This document shows, piece by piece, positions 39,362-47,649 of a DNA stretch of 64,000 nt. This stretch comes from Micromonospora chokoriensis. Its GTDB lineage: Bacteria > Actinomycetota > Actinomycetes > Mycobacteriales > Micromonosporaceae. Below the pieces are notes generated by a model. It ran no database searches, was not told the origin of the DNA, and saw only the letters and a list, made by a program, of their open reading frames with translations. Location: positions 6,262,001 through 6,326,000 of the forward strand of contig NZ_LT607409.1 of NCBI RefSeq assembly GCF_900091505.1, in the 5' to 3' direction. Within the stretch, counting starts at the first letter, position 1. Each line of letters begins with the position of its first letter. A program made the translations under genes and the position numbers.

Positions 39362-39940
39362 TCAGTGCGTCGCGAGGTAGTGCATCGCCTCGGCGATCAC
39401 GTCGATGCCGAGGCTGTACTTGAGGGACAGCCAGACCACTGTGGCGACGAAGACGAGGCCGACGGAGCCGAGCACGATTCGCACGCCGAGTGACTGTCGA
39501 GTCACCCACTGCGTCCAGCCGTGGACGTGTCGGCGGGTGAAGCCGAGTAGCCGGCGCGCCCAGTGGTATTCGACGGCCCAGATGCCCAGGCCGGCGATCA
39601 CCAGCAGCCAGCCCGGTCCGGGTAGCGGGATGAGGGCGATGCCGATGGTCACCACGAGCGCACCGGCGATCGCGATGAAGATCTTGAGTGCGATGCGGCC
39701 GGTGGGGTTGGCGCGGATGAGGTCAAGGGTCATCGAGATCCGTTCCCGCCAGCGTGGTCGGCGCGGCCGGTCCGCGACCACGAGGATCCCACCGGCACGG
39801 CCGGCGTCGAGCCGCGGCCGATCGGCCCGTTCGGGCTGCTCCATCGGCACTTCGTCCCCCCGCTTTTCGGCTACTCGGACCGCGACGTTCGGCGGGCCGG
39901 GCGCCGTCGCCTGATCCACTGAGGATCGCTTCGCCACCAT
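39362..39940 (-). CDS. TIGR02611/PGPGW-type membrane protein
   Basis: The 192-residue protein has a basic, disordered N-terminus (about 1-75) followed by three hydrophobic segments. Between the first two is the signature PLPGPGWLLVIAGLGIWAVE, then WARRLL. These define the TIGR02611 family, uncharacterised and widespread in actinobacteria. A GGGGGG run lies just before the ATG at 39940; starts further in (for example at MTLDLIRANP) would give the shorter length seen in many members. Confidence 0.87.
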   Translation of the reverse strand: MVAKRSSVDQATAPGPPNVAVRVAEKRGDEVPMEQPERADRPRLDAGRAGGILVVADRPRRPRWRERISMTLDLIRANPTGRIALKIFIAIAGALVVTIGIALIPLPGPGWLLVIAGLGIWAVEYHWARRLLGFTRRHVHGWTQWVTRQSLGVRIVLGSVGLVFVATVVWLSLKYSLGIDVIAEAMHYLATH

Positions 39941-40213
39941 TTCACCCCCCAGTGTCGCTCGGGCCCGTCACTGCAACGCCCGACTGGACGTTACCGGAGT
40001 AAGTCGACGACTGAGCCACCCGATGCCGGGCGGGATCACGCACTGGGCAGAACCGGAAATCCTACATGAATTCTCACATTCACGCGGCCTTTCCGTCCCC
40101 CTTCCCACCACTGGGTGAAGTCAGCGTATGGCGGAGCGTAGCCAGGAGTAGCACCTGAGTATGGGAAAAGCGGGACACGCGCGTTCCGCAGCGGTGCCGG
40201 GGGGAGAACGTCC

Positions 40214-40645
40214 ATGAGTGTCATCCGACCGACGACCGTAGAGGTCGAGACGTCGCTAAGGCTCGTCGCGCCTGACGCCACCGCCTTGCCGGTGCGTGCC
40301 AGTCTGCGTTACGACCCTGCTGACCCGTATGCGGTCCATGTCCTGTTCCATGCCGAGTCGGCCGGGGGCGAGGCGGTGAGTTGGTCGTTCGCTCGCGAAC
40401 TTCTGGTCACCGGCCTGGACGAGCCGGCCGGCATCGGGGACGTGCGGGTCTGGCCCTGGGCCACACCGCGCGGCGATTTCGTCGCGCTGGCCCTCTCATC
40501 ACCGGACGGCAACGCCCTCTTCGAGGTGCCGCGCAGCGTCCTGGTGCGTTTCCTTCGACGGACGTACGTCGTCGTCCCGCGCGGCCGTGAGGCCGAGCAC
40601 CTGGACGTCGACACGGCGGTGAACCGGCTGCTCGCCGGTCGCTGA
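40214..40645 (+). CDS. ssgB: SsgB-like sporulation and cell division protein
   Basis: This 143-residue protein is an SsgA-like protein of the SsgB type: LPVRASLRYDPADPYAVHVLF, VSWSFARELLVTGL, PSGD-like DVRVWPWATPRGDFVALALSSPDG, and a final helix. In Streptomyces, SsgB positions FtsZ at sporulation septa together with SsgA. Its presence marks a sporulating actinomycete. A GGGGGAG site precedes ATG 40214. A perfect hairpin terminator follows. Confidence 0.92.
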   Translation: MSVIRPTTVEVETSLRLVAPDATALPVRASLRYDPADPYAVHVLFHAESAGGEAVSWSFARELLVTGLDEPAGIGDVRVWPWATPRGDFVALALSSPDGNALFEVPRSVLVRFLRRTYVVVPRGREAEHLDVDTAVNRLLAGR

Positions 40646-40672
40646 CCGCCCGAAAGAGCAACACCGGCCAAC

Positions 40673-40711
40673 CCAGGGCCGCGCGGATCTGCCGAGTCCG
40701 CGCGGCCCTGG
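40673..40711. terminator. Perfect 15-bp hairpin between ssgB and SDR gene
   Basis: CCAGGGCCGCGCGGA (40673-40687) pairs perfectly with 40697-40711 around a 9-nt loop. It lies 28 bp after the ssgB stop and 39 bp beyond the convergent SDR stop, so it can serve both. Confidence 0.8.
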
Positions 40712-40750
40712 CGGTACTACGCGGACACGCTCACCCGGGTCGGCCGGTGC

Positions 40751-41533
40751 TCAGCCGTGCGTGGTGATGCCTCCGTCGACGGGAATGACCGCCCCGGTGA
40801 GGTACGCGCCGGCGCGTGAGGCGAGGTAGATGGCGGTGCCGGCCATGTCCTCGGGGCGACCGATGCGGCCCAGCGGCACCTGCTGCTCGATGGCGGCCCG
40901 GCTCGCCGGGTCGTCGAGCGCGAACGCCATCATCTTGCTCTCGAACGGGCCGGGCGCGATGGCGTTGACGGTGATCTGCTCGCCGGCCAGGTGGTGGGCC
41001 AGGCTACGGGTGAGCATGTGCACGGCGGCCTTGGTGGCCGAGTACGCGTACACCTCCATCCACGGCACCCGGATGCCGTCGATCGACCCGATGTTGATCA
41101 CGCGGGCCGGGTCGTCGGCGTTCGCGGCGGCGCGGAGCGCCGGCAGCAGCGCGGTGGTGAGCCGGAAGACGGCCTTGACGTTGACCGCCCACAGCTTGTC
41201 GAACGCGGCCTCCGGGTAGTTCTCCAGCGGCGCGCCCCATGTGGCGCCGGCGTTGTTGACCAGCACGTCGAGTCGGTCGAAGCGTTCGCGCACGGCGGCG
41301 GCGAGCGTCTCGGCGCCGGTGTCGTCGCTCAGGTCGGCGGGGATGGCCTCGCAGCGCCCCTCGGCGGAGAGTTTTTCGGCGACCGCCTGACACACGTCGG
41401 CCTTGCGGGACGAGATGACGACGTGCGCGCCGGCGCGCACGAAGCCCTGGGCGATCATCAGGCCGATCCCCCGCGACCCGCCGGTGACCAGGACCGTCTT
41501 GCCTTCGACCGAGAACAGTTGCGTCATGCCCAT
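40751..41533 (-). CDS. SDR-family oxidoreductase
   Basis: This 260-residue classical short-chain dehydrogenase has TGGSRGIG for NAD(P) binding, NNAGATWG, the catalytic Ser in INIGSIDG, and YAYSATK with the Tyr/Lys pair. The C-terminal region (LTGAVIPVDGGITTHG) is standard. The Arg after the Gly-rich loop suggests NADPH preference. The substrate is not evident. Two ATGs six bases apart (41533 and 41527) are possible starts. It is divergent from an AraC regulator across about 225 bp. Confidence 0.93.
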   Translation of the reverse strand: MGMTQLFSVEGKTVLVTGGSRGIGLMIAQGFVRAGAHVVISSRKADVCQAVAEKLSAEGRCEAIPADLSDDTGAETLAAAVRERFDRLDVLVNNAGATWGAPLENYPEAAFDKLWAVNVKAVFRLTTALLPALRAAANADDPARVINIGSIDGIRVPWMEVYAYSATKAAVHMLTRSLAHHLAGEQITVNAIAPGPFESKMMAFALDDPASRAAIEQQVPLGRIGRPEDMAGTAIYLASRAGAYLTGAVIPVDGGITTHG

Positions 41534-41759
41534 CCCATCGCGTGTCGGCGGGGCCGCCGGCCGGTCCGTCGGCCGACGGTGGGTCGGCCGGTCCGGGTGG
41601 CCGACGGAGCGCCGGTCGGACCGCGGGACCGAACAAGCGCTACCGCCGGGTAACGTAGCCCGGTCGCGGGATCACGACAAGCCCACGTCGACGCGCCGAC
41701 TGCGGCCCGCAGACCGACCGGGATGCGATGACCTGCGGTTCGGGCTACCGTCGCAGGCG

Positions 41760-42740
41760 ATGGTCTCCACCGATCCTGCCCCCGCGTCATCGATCGGAGC
41801 GGCGTCACCCGTGCCCGACGAGATTGCCACGTTCGCGCTGGCCGACCTCTCCGGTTCCCCGGGCTGGCGTCGACCGGTGATCGTCGAACGGGAACTGCTG
41901 ATCCTCACCACGCGCGGTCACGGCGACGCCGAACTCGACTTCCACCTGCTTCCCTGTCGGCCCGGCACGTTGCTGCGGGTCCACGCCGGCCAGGTGCTGC
42001 GCTGCGCCGGCCGGCAGTTCGACGCCACAGTGGTCGCCTGGGAACCCGAGGCGCTGCGCGGTTTCGGCGTGGAACTGGACACACCGGTGACCTGGCGGCA
42101 GTTGGCCGGTGAGGACGAGGACGCGGTGATCAGCGAGGTGAGCCAGCTGGCGGTGGACTGCCGGCGGCACCCCGACAGCCTCACCGCCCGCGCGCTGCTC
42201 CGTCACCAACTGGCCGTGCTGCTGCTGCGGCTGACCCTGGCGAACGCCGACCGGTCGACGCCCCGACCCGAGGACGAGACGTTCCACAGGTTCCGCCGGG
42301 AGGTGGAGCACGGCTACCCGCACACCCGACGGGTGGAGGACTACGCCTCCAGCCTCCGCTGTTCCGTGCGGACCCTGACCCGGGCGTGCCTGGCCGTCAC
42401 CGGTCGCAGCGCCAAGCAGGTCATCGACGAGCGGGTCGCGTTGCAGGCCGGCCGGCTCCTCGCCGCGACCGACCAGCCGATCGCCCAGATCGGTCGGCAC
42501 CTCGGCTTCTCCGAGCCCACGAACTTCGGCCGCTTCTTCACCCGTGAGGTCGGGGTCAGCCCCGGCGCGTTCCGCGCCGCCCGGGATCAACCCGCCGCCC
42601 GGGTGGTCCGGCCCCGGCCTCCGGCCGAGCCCACCGGCGTCAACGGCGGCAGGTTCCGCGCCGTCGACACGACCGACGGCGGCCACGCCACGCGACGCGG
42701 GTCGCCCGGCGCACCGACGGGCGACACCGGCCGGGCATGA
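41760..42740 (+). CDS. AraC-family transcriptional regulator
   Basis: The 326-residue protein has an AraC-like ligand-binding cupin (about 20-160: PCRPGTLLRVHAGQVLRC) and a C-terminal double helix-turn-helix (about 185-285: RVEDYASSLRCSVRTLTRAC, IAQIGRHLGFSEPTNFGRFF). The last 40 residues are disordered. A TACCGT box 8 nt before the ATG suggests a leaderless message. It probably regulates the divergent SDR gene. The Rrf2 gene follows 7 bp after its stop. Confidence 0.92.
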   Translation: MVSTDPAPASSIGAASPVPDEIATFALADLSGSPGWRRPVIVERELLILTTRGHGDAELDFHLLPCRPGTLLRVHAGQVLRCAGRQFDATVVAWEPEALRGFGVELDTPVTWRQLAGEDEDAVISEVSQLAVDCRRHPDSLTARALLRHQLAVLLLRLTLANADRSTPRPEDETFHRFRREVEHGYPHTRRVEDYASSLRCSVRTLTRACLAVTGRSAKQVIDERVALQAGRLLAATDQPIAQIGRHLGFSEPTNFGRFFTREVGVSPGAFRAARDQPAARVVRPRPPAEPTGVNGGRFRAVDTTDGGHATRRGSPGAPTGDTGRA

Positions 42741-42747
42741 TGGCACT

Positions 42748-43203
42748 GTGCAGATCTCCGCGCGCGGCGACTACGCGGTACGGGCAGCGCTGAGCCTCGC
42801 CACCGCGTACCCTTCGCTGCTGTCCACCCAGGCCATCGCGGCGGAGCAGGACATGCCCCGCAAGTTCCTGGAGGCGGTCCTGGCGGACCTGCGCCGGGCC
42901 GGCATCGTGCGTGCCCAGCGCGGCGCCGAGGGCGGCTACACCCTGGCCCGTCCGCCGCGTGAGGTGACCGTCGGCGCGGTGCTGCGCGCGGTGGAGGGGC
43001 CGCTGGCCGGGGTACGCGGGCTGCGCCCCGAGGAGACCCGCTACGAGGGCTCGGCGGAGAATCTGCCCGGCCTGTGGGTGGCGGTGCGCGCCGCCGTGCG
43101 GCGGGTCGTCGACGAGGTGAGCCTCGCCGAGATCGTCAGTGGTCGACTGCCCGCCCACGTCCGCAGGCTCACCGCGATGCCCGACGCCTGGGAACCGCGC
43201 TGA
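42748..43203 (+). CDS. Rrf2-family transcriptional regulator
   Basis: The 151-residue protein has the Rrf2 winged helix: VQISARGDYAVRAALSLA, IAAEQDMPRKFLEAVLADLR, GIVRAQRGAEGGYTLARP. It lacks the cluster-binding cysteines of IscR/NsrR, so it is not an iron-sulfur sensor of that kind. The GTG start has a CATGAT box six bases upstream and no ribosome site, consistent with a leaderless mRNA. Target genes are unknown. Confidence 0.9.
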   Translation: MQISARGDYAVRAALSLATAYPSLLSTQAIAAEQDMPRKFLEAVLADLRRAGIVRAQRGAEGGYTLARPPREVTVGAVLRAVEGPLAGVRGLRPEETRYEGSAENLPGLWVAVRAAVRRVVDEVSLAEIVSGRLPAHVRRLTAMPDAWEPR

Positions 43204-43260
43204 CGCCACCGAGTTGGTCACCCCGGGCGCGGCCGGCTCGGGGACCTCGCCGTTGCTCGC

Positions 43261-43407
43261 TCAGCCGACGCCCTCGTGGGTGCGGATCACCTCACCGGCG
43301 TCCAGCCGGGGCAGCCGTGCGCGCTCCGCGCCGGGGCCGGGGCGCCCCAGGTTGAGTAGGAGCAGCACCTCGTGACGACTGTCCAGGGCGGACAGCGAAG
43401 GGGTTTC
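43261..43407 (-). pseudogene. C-terminal remnant, nitroreductase-like
   Basis: The minus-strand frame reads LSALDSRHEVLLLLNLGRPG, then PRLDAGEVIRTHEGVG and stop. This resembles the C-terminus of nitroreductase-family proteins (EV..L..LG.PAP... PL.E...). The rest of the enzyme is missing: beyond 43407 the DUF4236 gene lies on the other strand. The match is short, so the identity is tentative. Confidence 0.45.
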
Positions 43408-43474
43408 AAAAGTGGCCGGTCCGGGAATGTTCGATCTCGACACGGCAGGGAACGGTGACGAGGGGAGACCTCCG

Positions 43475-43654
43475 ATGGGCCTCATGTTTCGCAAGCGCAA
43501 GAAGTACGGACCGATCATCCTGAACTTCACCGAGAACGGCTTCTCCTCGTGGAGCATCAAGATCGGGCGCTGGTCCTGGAACTCGAAGGCGCGGGCGCAC
43601 CGGGTCGACCTGCCGGGTCCGCTGTCGTGGAAGCAGGACAAGGCCCGGTCGTAG
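43475..43654 (+). CDS. DUF4236-family small protein
   Basis: This 59-residue basic protein begins MGLMFRKRKKYGPIILNFTE and continues GFSSWSIKIGRWSWNSKARAH. The [MF]FRK...GP..LNF..G pattern is that of DUF4236, whose function is unknown. ATG 43475 has a GGGGAG site; the longer frame to 43412 lacks one. A strong hairpin follows the gene. Confidence 0.8.
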   Translation: MGLMFRKRKKYGPIILNFTENGFSSWSIKIGRWSWNSKARAHRVDLPGPLSWKQDKARS

Positions 43655-43666
43655 CATCCCGGGAGT

Positions 43667-43703
43667 CGAGCGGGGTGCCGGTGATTCACCGGCACCCCGC
43701 TCG
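43667..43703. terminator. 18-bp hairpin after the DUF4236 gene
   Basis: Bases 43667-43684 (CGAGCGGGGTGCCGGTGA) pair perfectly with 43686-43703. It sits between convergent genes and can end both transcripts. Confidence 0.8.
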
Positions 43704-43729
43704 GCGTCTGGACGGGGCCGACGTCGCAC

Positions 43730-44611
43730 TCAGCGCGTCAGCGCGATGATCTCGTCGCCGGCCAGCCTGCCCGCCTCGCGTTCACGGCGTACGTCGCCCG
43801 CGTCGAGCAGGTCGGCCAGTGCCCGGTTGGCGTCGGCGGCACGGTAGACGGTGGCGGTGAGCGTGTGCCGGCGCAGCTCGGTGACCGGCCGCGAACCGCC
43901 CCGGCGCAGCTCGGCCAGCAACTCGTGGGCCAGCGGTTCGGGGTCGGGATCGCCGACCACGTCGACAGTGACGCCCATCGGGTCCTGCGGGTCGCGGTAG
44001 CGCAGGTCGAGATCCGCACCGACCGCCCAGAGCGCGTCGCGGACGGCCTCCAGACTCCGGTCGGAGCGGCTGCCGAACGCGATCACACCAGCGGCTTCGC
44101 CGTCCGGCAGCACCGGCGCCACCTCGGCGACCAGGGGGAAGCCGGCGGAGACGAGCGCGTCGCGCGCACTGTCACCGGTGTGCAGCAACAGCTCTCCGGC
44201 GCGACCGTTGGCCGCGGCGGCGAGGAGCTTCGGCGTCACCGAGCCGGGCAGGTCCACGAAGGAGAACAGCGGGGCGCCGGCCGCGCCGGCGGCCTTCACC
44301 GCGACCGGAAGCCGGTACGGGTCACCGGAGAGCAGGTGCACGGTGACCTCGGCGGGCAGCTCGGCCTCGATCGGGCCGAGTCGGGCCGGCAACTCCGCGC
44401 TGTCGGCCAGCACCAGCACCGTCACCTGCCGGCCGCGCACCTGGCCAGCGTGCGCGGCGACCAGCCGCAGCGCCGCCTCCGCGCTGCCCGCGTCCGTGCC
44501 CGCGATCGCGACGGTCGCCCGCCGGGAGCGGTGCAGGGCCGCGGGCAGCCAGGTCGTCAGCTGGCGGACCAGCAGCTTGCGGAGGAAGTCAGTGGTGCGG
44601 TCGGTCGACAT
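43730..44611 (-). CDS. Uncharacterised protein, possibly nucleotide or SAM binding
   Basis: The 293-residue soluble protein starts with a helical region (MSTDRTTDFLRKLLVRQLTT) and then an alternating alpha/beta pattern (RATVAIAGTDAGSAEAALRL, VTVLVLADSAEL, PLFSFVDLPGSV) suggestive of a Rossmann-like fold. The C-terminal region (about 210-290) may be a small winged helix. It vaguely resembles three-Cys-motif partner proteins, but no specific motif confirms this. Function unknown. It lies 24 bp downstream of the VOC gene on the same strand and is probably co-transcribed with it. Confidence 0.7.
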   Translation of the reverse strand: MSTDRTTDFLRKLLVRQLTTWLPAALHRSRRATVAIAGTDAGSAEAALRLVAAHAGQVRGRQVTVLVLADSAELPARLGPIEAELPAEVTVHLLSGDPYRLPVAVKAAGAAGAPLFSFVDLPGSVTPKLLAAAANGRAGELLLHTGDSARDALVSAGFPLVAEVAPVLPDGEAAGVIAFGSRSDRSLEAVRDALWAVGADLDLRYRDPQDPMGVTVDVVGDPDPEPLAHELLAELRRGGSRPVTELRRHTLTATVYRAADANRALADLLDAGDVRREREAGRLAGDEIIALTR

Positions 44612-44635
44612 CGGTCCGTTCTACCTCACGACCGA

Positions 44636-45157
44636 TCACGCGGGGACAGAGATCCCCACCCCACCCTTGGTCTGCCCGCCGTAGCGCTGCCGCTCGGCGT
44701 CCAGGTCGAGCCGGGTGATCTGCTTGCGGGCAGCGAGGGCGCTGTCGTCGAGCAGGTCGGCGGGGATCAGCCAGACGATCTCGAACTCCAGACCGTCCGG
44801 GTCCTTGCCGTAGAGACTCTTGGTGGTGCCGTGGTCGGAGGTGCCGACCAGTGCGCCGGCGGCGGCGAGCCGCTCGGCGGTGGCGGCCAGCTCGTCGAGC
44901 GTGTCCACCTCCCAGGCGAGGTGGTAGAGGCCGACGGTGGACCGGCCGGCGGTGGACCGCCCGGCGCCGGCCCCGATCTCGAACAGGCCGAGGTCGTGGT
45001 CGTTGGTGGAGTCGGGCGCCTGGAGGAAGGTGGCGCCGCGGAAGCCGTCCGGGGTCATCGCCACCGGGCGGAAGCCCAGCACGTCGCTGTAGAACGCGAC
45101 GCTGCGGGCGAGGTCACTGACGTAGAGGACCGCGTGGTTGAGCCGGTGAATACCCAT
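44636..45157 (-). CDS. VOC-family protein, catechol-2,3-dioxygenase-like
   Basis: The 173-residue single-module protein has the extradiol dioxygenase-like pattern: LNHAVLYVSDLARSVAFYSD with first metal His, GLYHLAWEV with the second His, and DPDGLEFEIVW with the Glu. All three metal ligands are present. It resembles CatE/YfiE-type catechol dioxygenases. It is divergent from a MarR regulator with a palindromic operator in the 58-bp gap, so a phenolic or quinone inducer is plausible. Confidence 0.88.
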   Translation of the reverse strand: MGIHRLNHAVLYVSDLARSVAFYSDVLGFRPVAMTPDGFRGATFLQAPDSTNDHDLGLFEIGAGAGRSTAGRSTVGLYHLAWEVDTLDELAATAERLAAAGALVGTSDHGTTKSLYGKDPDGLEFEIVWLIPADLLDDSALAARKQITRLDLDAERQRYGGQTKGGVGISVPA

Positions 45158-45179
45158 GACCCGATGCTAGCGCGATTTT

Positions 45180-45208
45180 GTTGAGCGTTCAACTATCTGG
45201 GGTATGAT
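45180..45208 (+). promoter_or_regulatory. MarR operator overlapping a leaderless promoter
   Basis: GTTGA-N4-TCAAC (45180-45193) is an inverted repeat of MarR type. It overlaps a -35 TTGAGC (45181-45186) spaced 16 bp from a -10 TATGAT (45203-45208). The predicted transcript starts at or next to ATG 45216. Confidence 0.65.
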
Positions 45209-45215
45209 GGCGGTC

Positions 45216-45668
45216 ATGACGCGCTGGCTGGACCCCGACGAGCAGCGCACGTGGCGCGCGTACCTCACCGCGACGCGGGCGCTGATGGACACTCTCGACC
45301 GCGAGCTGCAACGCGACGCGGGCATGCCGCACGCCTACTACGAGATCCTGGTCCGCCTCTCCGAAGCGCCCGGTCGGCAACTACGGATGAGCGAGCTGGC
45401 CCAGGCCGCCGGGTCGTCACGCAGTCGGCTCTCGCACGCCGTCGCCCGACTGGAGACCGCCGGCTGGGTGCGCCGGGAGGACTGCCCCACCGACCGGCGC
45501 GGGCAGATCGCGCTGCTCACCGACGAGGGTTTCGCCACCCTCGCGGCCGCCGCCCCCGGCCACGTCGAGGGGGTACGCCGACACCTGTTCGACGCGTTGA
45601 GCCCCGCCCAGGTGGACCAGCTGCGGCGGATCAGCGAGGCATTGGCCGAGCACCTGACCGGATCCTGA
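45216..45668 (+). CDS. MarR-family transcriptional regulator
   Basis: The 150-residue regulator begins MTRWLDPDEQRTWRAYLTAT and has the MarR core: LRMSELAQAAGSSRSRLSHA, LETAGWVRREDCPTDRRGQI for the wing with DxR. It is a paralogue in type of the MarR at 14521. ATG 45216 is preferred over 45204/45207 because the -10 box covers those codons. It should repress itself and the divergent VOC dioxygenase through the GTTGA/TCAAC operator. Confidence 0.92.
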   Translation: MTRWLDPDEQRTWRAYLTATRALMDTLDRELQRDAGMPHAYYEILVRLSEAPGRQLRMSELAQAAGSSRSRLSHAVARLETAGWVRREDCPTDRRGQIALLTDEGFATLAAAAPGHVEGVRRHLFDALSPAQVDQLRRISEALAEHLTGS

Positions 45669-45725
45669 CCAATCGACACCGGCGCGGGTCTTGTACTTAC
45701 CGTCGTCGGATGAGCACGATGGGGC

Positions 45726-47303
45726 GTGTCTTCCGGCTTCGGTGAACTGACTGATCAAGCGCACGACCTCGTGTCGGCCGGCGATCTGGCCGGCGCGCAG
45801 CAGCTTCTGTCCGACGCGCTCACCGACGCCGACCCCCGCCCGGCCAACGCCACCACGGAGCTGGCCGAGGCCGCGAGCCTCCAGGCGCGGGTGTTGGTCG
45901 CCCTCGGTGAGCCGCACTCCGCCCGGGGCTGGGCCGCCTTCGCGTACGCGGCCACGACCCGCCTGCACGGCCGCTCCGACCCGCGCACGGTGGCCGCTGC
46001 GGCGACCCTGGCGGCCGTGCTGCACCGGGTCGGCAGCCACTCCCGAGCCGCCCGGCTCTACCAGGAAGTCATCATCGAGCTGACCGCGCAGGACGGCCCC
46101 GAATCCCTGCGGGTGCTCGCCGCGCACGCCGACCTGGCCACCGTGGAGTACGCGCGGGGCCAGTGCACGGTGGCCCGTGACCGGCTCCAGGACGCCTGGG
46201 AACTGCACCGCGAGGTGTACGGCGACGGTCACCCCAGCGGCATCAAGATGCTGGCGCGGCTCGGGGCGATGCAGCGTGACTGCGGGCAGTTCACCGAGGC
46301 CCACGACAATCTGGCGCTGGCCCGCGAGCTGTGCCGGCAGCATCTGCCGGCCGGCGACCCGCTGGCGGCGCAGGTGGCGGCCCTGGCCCGGGCGGCGGCC
46401 AACCCCGACCACGTGTGCACCGACAACCCCCCGACCGCCCGGGACACTCCGGTCGTGCCGGCCGCCCGCGTCCCACAGCAGGACGACGGCCCGGCCGAGG
46501 CCGGCCATCCGCCAACGCCTCCCCCACACCACGCCGCGACGACGACGACGGCCGGCGGGGCGGTGCCGAATCCCCGAGCGCCGGCCGACGAACCCGTCGG
46601 GGCGGCGGGGTGGCCGCCGGAGACGGCGAGCGAGTCCACGCCGTACCCCACGGATGCCCCGGTGCCCCCGTCGGTGGTCGGGCTGGCGGGCGGCACCGAG
46701 GAGCAGTCCGGTGTGTACCGGCTGCGCCGACCGCCCGCGCCGGCCGACCCGTACGCGCCACTGGAGCCGTACACCCCGTCCCGGCTGCTGCCGGTGCCGG
46801 TGCACCGCGCGCCGCCGACGCAGCGCAACCGGCTGGTGCCGGTGTTGGTGGCCGGCGTGGTCGTGGTGCTGCTCGGCGCAGCCGCGGTGATCGCCGGGGT
46901 GGCCCGGGTCGGCGGCGACGACGAGCCGACCCCGCCGCCGGTCACCGGCTCCCCCACCGCCGCTCCACCGGCCAGCACCGCACCCGCCCCGACCGCCACC
47001 CCGCCCACCTCAGGTGCCGCCGCGGCACCGATCGGCAGTCCACCCGGCACGGTGACGTTGCGCGACAGTCGGGACAGCATCGTCCTCAACTGGACGTACC
47101 CCGCCGGCAGCGAGGGCCCGGTGGTCATCGCTGGTGGCCGCACGGGCCAGGACCGCAACGTCTTCGCGACCCTGCCCGCCGGCACCACCAACTACGTGAT
47201 CTACGCGCTCAACCGCACCAACGACTACTGCTTCACCGTGGCGGTCGTCTGGTCCACCGACACCGTCGCGAGCTCCGAGCAGGTCTGCACCCGCCGCCGC
47301 TGA
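45726..47303 (+). CDS. TPR protein with single membrane helix and extracellular beta domain
   Basis: The 525-residue protein has an N-terminal tetratricopeptide-like region (about 1-215; helices such as ARVLVALGEPHSARGWAAFA and HADLATVEYARGQCTVARDR). A long disordered Pro/Ala/Thr linker (about 225-370) is followed by one membrane helix (about 375-397) and a Pro/Thr-rich spacer. The C-terminal beta-sandwich is fibronectin-like (TVTLRDSRDSIVLNWTYPAG ... YCFTVAVVW). The orientation suggests TPR inside and beta domain outside. Function unknown. GTG start. Confidence 0.8.
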   Translation: MSSGFGELTDQAHDLVSAGDLAGAQQLLSDALTDADPRPANATTELAEAASLQARVLVALGEPHSARGWAAFAYAATTRLHGRSDPRTVAAAATLAAVLHRVGSHSRAARLYQEVIIELTAQDGPESLRVLAAHADLATVEYARGQCTVARDRLQDAWELHREVYGDGHPSGIKMLARLGAMQRDCGQFTEAHDNLALARELCRQHLPAGDPLAAQVAALARAAANPDHVCTDNPPTARDTPVVPAARVPQQDDGPAEAGHPPTPPPHHAATTTTAGGAVPNPRAPADEPVGAAGWPPETASESTPYPTDAPVPPSVVGLAGGTEEQSGVYRLRRPPAPADPYAPLEPYTPSRLLPVPVHRAPPTQRNRLVPVLVAGVVVVLLGAAAVIAGVARVGGDDEPTPPPVTGSPTAAPPASTAPAPTATPPTSGAAAAPIGSPPGTVTLRDSRDSIVLNWTYPAGSEGPVVIAGGRTGQDRNVFATLPAGTTNYVIYALNRTNDYCFTVAVVWSTDTVASSEQVCTRRR

Positions 47304-47649
47304 CCCGCCGCTCACCGCCCGACCCGCTAGGCGCGCCCTCACCGCCCGACCCGGCCAGCGACGCCCTGCCAGTCGCGCCCTGTCGGCCTCACTCAGCGTG
47401 ACGCATGCGCCGACGACCGTACCGTCACACGCCGCCACATCCAGCGCACCCCACCACGTCTCTCAACCCGCCTTTGCTGTGCTTACCTATAAGCACCACT
47501 GCGATTGAACAGGCGACATGTCGCGGCAGGCGTTGCGGCACACGCACGGCGAGCATCGCACTGTGTAGCTGTCGCATCCGCGGGTGCACAGCAAAGGGCG
47601 GCCATGGGGTGGGTGGGGGGTCCGTCGGCGTCACGGACTGTCGATGCCG
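47304..47649. other. Intergenic region with small palindromes
   Basis: Between convergent genes this 346-bp gap holds a direct repeat CTCACCGCCCGACCCG (47311-47326 and 47338-47353) and a perfect inverted repeat GTGCTTA-CCTA-TAAGCAC (47479-47496). The palindrome GCGACATGTCGC lies just after. No gene was recognised. The AT-rich inverted repeat resembles an operator, although no start codon lies close to it. Confidence 0.5.
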
